Assembly (NCBI GenBank): GCA_016281295.1
Contig: JAEEII010000287.1
Span: forward strand, 58,615 to 122,614
DNA length: 64,000 bases
Direction of reading: 5' to 3'
DNA from: Bacteroidales bacterium
Lineage (GTDB): Bacteria > Bacteroidota > Bacteroidia > Bacteroidales > F082
Position 1 is the stretch's first letter. Every line of letters begins with the position of its first letter. Shown piece after piece: positions 60,549 through 64,000 of the stretch. The position numbers and the translations under genes were made by a program. Under the pieces are notes generated by a model, which was not told where the DNA came from, did no database searches, and was given only the letters and a program-made list of their open reading frames with translations.

Positions 60549-61996
60549 GAAAAACGAGACCTTCTTATTATACTCTGGCGGCGGTTTTTATCGCCGCCGG
60601 AGTTGTTTATGCTCTCATCTCATTCGTAAACCATTATCTTTTTAGGACCTACGCTTTGGATCTGGGTTTTTATACCCACATCATGAATGATTATGCCCAT
60701 TTCAAAGTCGATGACTATTTCATGTTCAACCGTGCCACGCTGAATGTGCTGAGCGACCATTTCGACTTGTATCTCATGATCCTCTCCCCTTTGGTTTATA
60801 TATTTGGATCCTATACCCTGCTTGTCGTGCAGCTTGTTGCCGTTCTGCTGGGCGGTTGGGGCGTTTTCAAACTAATCGGCTTATATACTGACGACGAGTG
60901 GATACCCGTGTTGGCCTCGGCGGTTTTTCTTTCCTCGTTCGGCATCATCCACGCCTTTTCTTTCGACTATCATTCCAATGTACTGACGGCGATGATGTTG
61001 CCTTGGCTTCTGTATTACCTCAAACAACGGAAGTTTGGCCTTAGCACACTGTTCACGGTGCTTTTTGTCATCGGTAAGGAAAACATGTCGCTTTGGCTTT
61101 TTTTCATTGCACTGGGCCTACTATGGGATTATCGGAAGGACAAGAAAGCGGTATGGTATCTGACAGGATACGCTGTTTTCGCCATGGTCTATTTCTTCCT
61201 TATCAACATGGTGGTGATGCCCTGGCTTGGCGATGCCGGGGGCGGATTCAAACGGTATGCTTGGCTTGGAAGCAACTACCTCGACATTGCAAAGAATTTG
61301 ATTACCAAGCCTGGCAATACGCTGCATATCTTATTCAATAACACCTCGGGATGGTATGGATTTGACGGCATTAAAGCCGAGTTTTACTATTGCGCCTTGG
61401 CTTCGGGGCTAATCCTTACTTTGTTGAAACCTAATTATCTGCTGATGTTAGTGCCTCTGATAGCTCAGAAGATGCTTGCCAACGAGTATGTGTTTTGGGG
61501 TATTGCGCTCCATTATAACGTGGAGTTCGTACCTGTGTTGGTAATCTCTTCGTTTTTGGTTATCATCAAGATAAAGCAAAAAAAATGGCAGTATTCCCTT
61601 TCTGGCGTTTTACTGCTTTCTGTGCTTCTGACCACATTTTACACCATCACCGATCCCAAAACACCTATCCGTCGCGAGAGGCTGTGCATTTATTATGGAG
61701 CACATTACCATCAAGATGATTTTGACATCAAGTATGCTCGTCATCTGATGGCGCTGATTCCTGAAGATGCCTATGTCTGCGCGGCTTCAATGTTTGTTCC
61801 ACATCTCGCGCGACGTGAATACATCGAGGATTTTGAATGGAATAAAAACACGGAAGCCGAATATGTGCTGATTCCCCAATCCTATTTCGAGTTGCGGGAA
61901 TACGGCGGAGATGTGATTTTCGGCAATAAAGATGACTTCGAGGTTGTTGAGACGGATGGAACGCTGTATTTGATGAAGGTTAGAGGTGGAGATTAA
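60545..61996 (+). CDS. DUF2079 multispanning membrane protein
   Basis: The 483-residue protein has about ten membrane segments. Landmarks of DUF2079 are LGFYTHIMNDYAHF, NVLSDHFDLYLMILSPLVYI, FSFDYHSNVLTAMMLPWLLY and GKENMSLWLFF. The charged DHFD and FDYHS near membrane ends resemble GT-C type glycosyltransferases, so a lipid-linked sugar transfer role is possible but unproven. The soluble C-terminal 90 residues follow the last helix. The ATG overlaps the upstream peptidase stop. The last codons (KVRGGD) are read from a GGTTAGAGGTGGAG repeat, and the 3' end overlaps the convergent gene by 4 bp. Confidence 0.85.
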   Translation: MRKTRPSYYTLAAVFIAAGVVYALISFVNHYLFRTYALDLGFYTHIMNDYAHFKVDDYFMFNRATLNVLSDHFDLYLMILSPLVYIFGSYTLLVVQLVAVLLGGWGVFKLIGLYTDDEWIPVLASAVFLSSFGIIHAFSFDYHSNVLTAMMLPWLLYYLKQRKFGLSTLFTVLFVIGKENMSLWLFFIALGLLWDYRKDKKAVWYLTGYAVFAMVYFFLINMVVMPWLGDAGGGFKRYAWLGSNYLDIAKNLITKPGNTLHILFNNTSGWYGFDGIKAEFYYCALASGLILTLLKPNYLLMLVPLIAQKMLANEYVFWGIALHYNVEFVPVLVISSFLVIIKIKQKKWQYSLSGVLLLSVLLTTFYTITDPKTPIRRERLCIYYGAHYHQDDFDIKYARHLMALIPEDAYVCAASMFVPHLARREYIEDFEWNKNTEAEYVLIPQSYFELREYGGDVIFGNKDDFEVVETDGTLYLMKVRGGD

Positions 61997-63312
61997 TGGT
62001 GGCTGATGATGATTTTTTGTGTAATCAGTTTTTTATTACTCTGGCATTGAATTAAATACACTCCCGATGGGATATCACTGACTGAGATATCCATTGGGTT
62101 TTCTATATTGGAGAATGATAACACCAATTCCCCTTCCAAGTTATAGAGTGCCAATTCAGACAAAGGCTCGTCAGTGACGAGACGGAAAGACTGATGGACG
62201 GGATTGGGATAAACCAAGACAGAATGAGTGTTCTGTTCAGCAATTTCTTCACCAGAGCCAATCGTGATGTCGAATCCGTTGTCCTCAGAGATCAATGGAT
62301 AGTTGGTGGTGACCATACGGATGCGGTAACCTGTTCCGGAGAAGATGCCTTGGGGGATGGTGACCGTCATGTTGCCACTGTTATTTGTGGTGATTCTTCC
62401 CAGTTCAATAGGATCGGCGAAGCTGCCTGTTGCGTTGGAGAGCTGTGCAATTACTTGGTTGGCCGGAGCGTTAAGATTCTCAGCGGAGAAGGTGCCGTTT
62501 AAGGTAAAAGGGATAGTCAGGGTCTCGCCGAAGAAATAATGGTCTTTTTCTATGGCGGCCATCTGAATGGATGGGTTGTAAATCAACAAGATATCATCGA
62601 CAAACAAGTCATCGGATGTACCACCTTCGCCTGGAACCTTGTTAGTGGTGACGGTGAAGAGGATATAACAAGGGTCGTAGCAGGGGCCGTTCTGGATGAA
62701 AGGTATAGACAGTCGTATCCAGTTATAGTTTCCACCTGCTTCCGATGTTCTGGTGAGGTATTTTGTGGCAAAAGCTACCAATTGGTCGGCAGGCTCAGTG
62801 GTACCGTTGGAGAGGAATTTGAAGTCAGTGTCACCATGGACAGCAGCTCTCACCACTGCCTCTTGGTTAGGGTCAGCCGACCTGAAGCAGACCCACACAG
62901 CAATAGAATCAGGGACATTATTGATAGGGGTGTTAAAACGATCGTCGGAGCGTTGGGTGTAGTTGTAATTGCCACTGCCCGTTGCCGACATGCTTCCAGC
63001 ATTCATTCTTCCGTTGGTCATGTTGCCATTGGCAGTGACTCCCACTACTGAGGTGGGCCATAACCTGACACTTTTTGTCCCTGTTGATCCTGGACGCACC
63101 ACTGAAGAAGGCTCAATCTGTTTAGAGAGCAATCCCGAGAAAGTGCCCGAAGCCGACTTGGTGGAATGCCAATGGACGGGTTCGTTGGTGTTGTTGTTAG
63201 ACCCGAAATTAGCCCAGTTCTCAAATCCACGGTTGTCAAATTGGGTGCCATATTGCGCTTTACAAAGCAAACATGTTAAGCAAATAATGGTGATGAAAAA
63301 TACTCTTCTCAT
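61993..63312 (-). CDS. Secreted T9SS cargo protein with PCMD-like N-terminal domain
   Basis: The 439-residue protein starts with a signal peptide (MRRVFFITIICLTCLLCKAQ). Residues 25-230 (FDNRGFENWANF, GTKSVRLWPTSVVGVTANG, DSIAVWVCFRSADPN, WIRLSIPF, DDLFVDDILLIY) look like a beta-sandwich of the putative carbohydrate metabolism domain type or a related carbohydrate-binding fold. A second beta domain (about 235-345) follows, then a T9SS type A sorting domain (VLVYPNPVHQSFRL, YNLEGELVLSFSN, SGVYLIQCQSNKKLITQKII). It is expected on the surface or outside. Ligand unknown. Confidence 0.83.
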   Translation of the reverse strand: MRRVFFITIICLTCLLCKAQYGTQFDNRGFENWANFGSNNNTNEPVHWHSTKSASGTFSGLLSKQIEPSSVVRPGSTGTKSVRLWPTSVVGVTANGNMTNGRMNAGSMSATGSGNYNYTQRSDDRFNTPINNVPDSIAVWVCFRSADPNQEAVVRAAVHGDTDFKFLSNGTTEPADQLVAFATKYLTRTSEAGGNYNWIRLSIPFIQNGPCYDPCYILFTVTTNKVPGEGGTSDDLFVDDILLIYNPSIQMAAIEKDHYFFGETLTIPFTLNGTFSAENLNAPANQVIAQLSNATGSFADPIELGRITTNNSGNMTVTIPQGIFSGTGYRIRMVTTNYPLISEDNGFDITIGSGEEIAEQNTHSVLVYPNPVHQSFRLVTDEPLSELALYNLEGELVLSFSNIENPMDISVSDIPSGVYLIQCQSNKKLITQKIIISHH

Positions 63313-63453
63313 AATAACTGTGTTTTGAACGACAAAAATAATAAAAAAAAGGACGTTTTAACAATTGCTTTCCTAACTATGGAGATGAAACGCTACAACA
63401 CCGACCCTCTCCCTCTGGGGAAGAAGGGAGGAGAGAAGTTAGAGGTGTTGATA

Positions 63454-63525
63454 AACATCGAAAAACACGAAAAGCACGAAAATGAAGAAATCAAAAATTT
63501 CGTTTTTTTCGTGCTTTTCGATGTT
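63454..63525. repeat. Hairpin of CACGAAAA repeats between T9SS genes
   Basis: CGAAAAGCACGAAAA (63468-63482) pairs perfectly with 63506-63520, and outer AACATCGAAAA (63454-63464) pairs with TTTTCGATGTT (63515-63525) in a competing register, because the left arm holds three CACGAAAA-type units. It lies 8 bases after the stop of the last gene (minus strand) and may terminate it. The rest of 63313-63532 holds no credible gene. Confidence 0.65.
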
Positions 63526-63532
63526 CAAAAAT

Positions 63533-64000
63533 TTATTTGGCCAACACAAAACGTCTTACAACAGTAAAGGTATCCGTGTTCACATGAATCATATACAGAC
63601 CTGATTCACAGTTCGAGAGATTCAGCTCGATTTGGTCAGCATTTACTTCGGCGTCTGAGACCACCTGACCAAGCACATCCGTCACAGTGAGGCGGTTCAT
63701 GCCTACGGCCTTGACGGTGACTTTGCCTGTGGTGGGGTTCGGGAAGAGGCTGACCTCATGATGTTCGTTGACACCTGTGTTGCGGAAATGCAGCATCATG
63801 GGTGCTTTCAGGCTGCCATGGACGGCATCGGCATGATACACGATTTGTTCGTTCGCGATGACATCGAGGACTTTGTTGCTTGCCACGTCGAAGCGCCGGA
63901 ACGAGACCTCCTCCCCTTCTACTCCACATCCCGTGAGGAATGCCATATGGTTGCCGAGGCTTGCGTGATACTGGATGCGTGCGCTGCCACGGCATTCGCC
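63533..64000 (-). CDS. C-terminal part of a T9SS-secreted protein (cut by window edge)
   Basis: The frame is open from the right window edge to a stop at 63533 (155 residues seen); the internal ATG at 63946 is not the start, because the 18 codons before it (GECRGSARIQYHASLGNH) are in frame and protein-like. The end is a T9SS type A sorting domain: VSLFPNPTTGKVTVKAVGM, LTVTDVLGQVVSDAEV and ESGLYMIHVNTDTFTVVRRF. What the cargo domain does cannot be seen here. It is the fourth T9SS substrate in the window. Confidence 0.85.
   Translation of the reverse strand, partial: GECRGSARIQYHASLGNHMAFLTGCGVEGEEVSFRRFDVASNKVLDVIANEQIVYHADAVHGSLKAPMMLHFRNTGVNEHHEVSLFPNPTTGKVTVKAVGMNRLTVTDVLGQVVSDAEVNADQIELNLSNCESGLYMIHVNTDTFTVVRRFVLAK

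Noticed and set aside
63325..63567. 80-codon plus-strand frame between the two T9SS genes
   Set aside because: Composed of repeat and hairpin sequence (KHEKHENEE), overlaps the downstream gene antisense, and has no gene-like start context.

Overview
The window looks like a chromosomal segment from a Bacteroidota organism, most likely order Bacteroidales, from an animal-associated or other anaerobic habitat. The evidence is consistent across the window. Many genes start just downstream of Bacteroidota -7 boxes (TAnnTTTG, several with TTTG-like -33 boxes). Several secreted proteins end in type IX secretion (T9SS) sorting domains. There are two C10 (streptopain-like) proteases, Oar-type TonB-dependent outer-membrane proteins, DUF3127 and DUF349 proteins, and tRNA genes without encoded CCA. 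No rRNA, CRISPR array, phage or insertion sequence was seen. The segment is mostly housekeeping, with a set of glycan-use and secreted-protease genes.

Layout. 0-7.4 kb: a cut-off nucleotidyltransferase and galactokinase (minus strand), a membrane-anchored unknown, a transglutaminase-like secreted protein, a secreted unknown, a GH29 fucosidase lipoprotein, then a sirtuin and leucyl/phenylalanyl-tRNA-protein transferase. 7.4-13.5 kb: a secreted endonuclease/phosphatase-family protein, convergent with a three-gene minus-strand operon. That operon encodes an AmgK-like sugar kinase fused to a RapZ C-terminal domain, a MurU-like nucleotidyltransferase and an AddB-like nuclease. 13.6-16.5 kb: a five-repeat DUF349 protein overlapping a short chorismate synthase. 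16.5-30 kb: tandem paralogous Oar-like proteins, a small lipoprotein, two convergent C10 proteases (one with a parallel beta-helix) and an SGNH hydrolase. 30-34.6 kb: the thrS-infC-rpmI-rplT operon, two tRNA-Leu genes and an RluA-family pseudouridine synthase. 34.7-43 kb: a transketolase split into two genes, alkaline phosphatase, arginine decarboxylase, a BadF-type sugar kinase, miaA and a CCA-adding enzyme. 43-51 kb: clpC and gyrA (divergent), a TPR protein, a duplicated terminator block and a DUF3127 protein. 51-64 kb: an anomeric sugar kinase divergent from a GH109 glycosidase, a glycosyltransferase divergent from a flippase, topoisomerase IV subunit B, an S9 peptidase, a DUF2079 membrane protein and two T9SS cargo proteins, the last cut by the window edge.

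How the genes fit together. GH29 fucosidase, GH109 alpha-N-acetylgalactosaminidase, the NahK-like anomeric kinase, galactokinase and the NagK-like kinase together suggest the cell trims fucose, GalNAc, galactose and GlcNAc from mucin-type glycans and phosphorylates the released sugars. The AmgK-RapZ/MurU pair suggests a shortcut recycling cell-wall sugars to UDP-sugars, with a possible built-in amino-sugar sensor. The C10 proteases and T9SS cargo suggest surface proteolysis.

The most interesting points are the AmgK-RapZ fusion, an apparent AUA start codon for infC, a 95-bp tandem duplication of a terminator embedded in AGCTATTAGC-like repeats, and a recurring class of short intergenic repeats that form hairpins and in places encode the last residues of neighbouring proteins. 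No wholly new multi-gene defence or mobile system was found.
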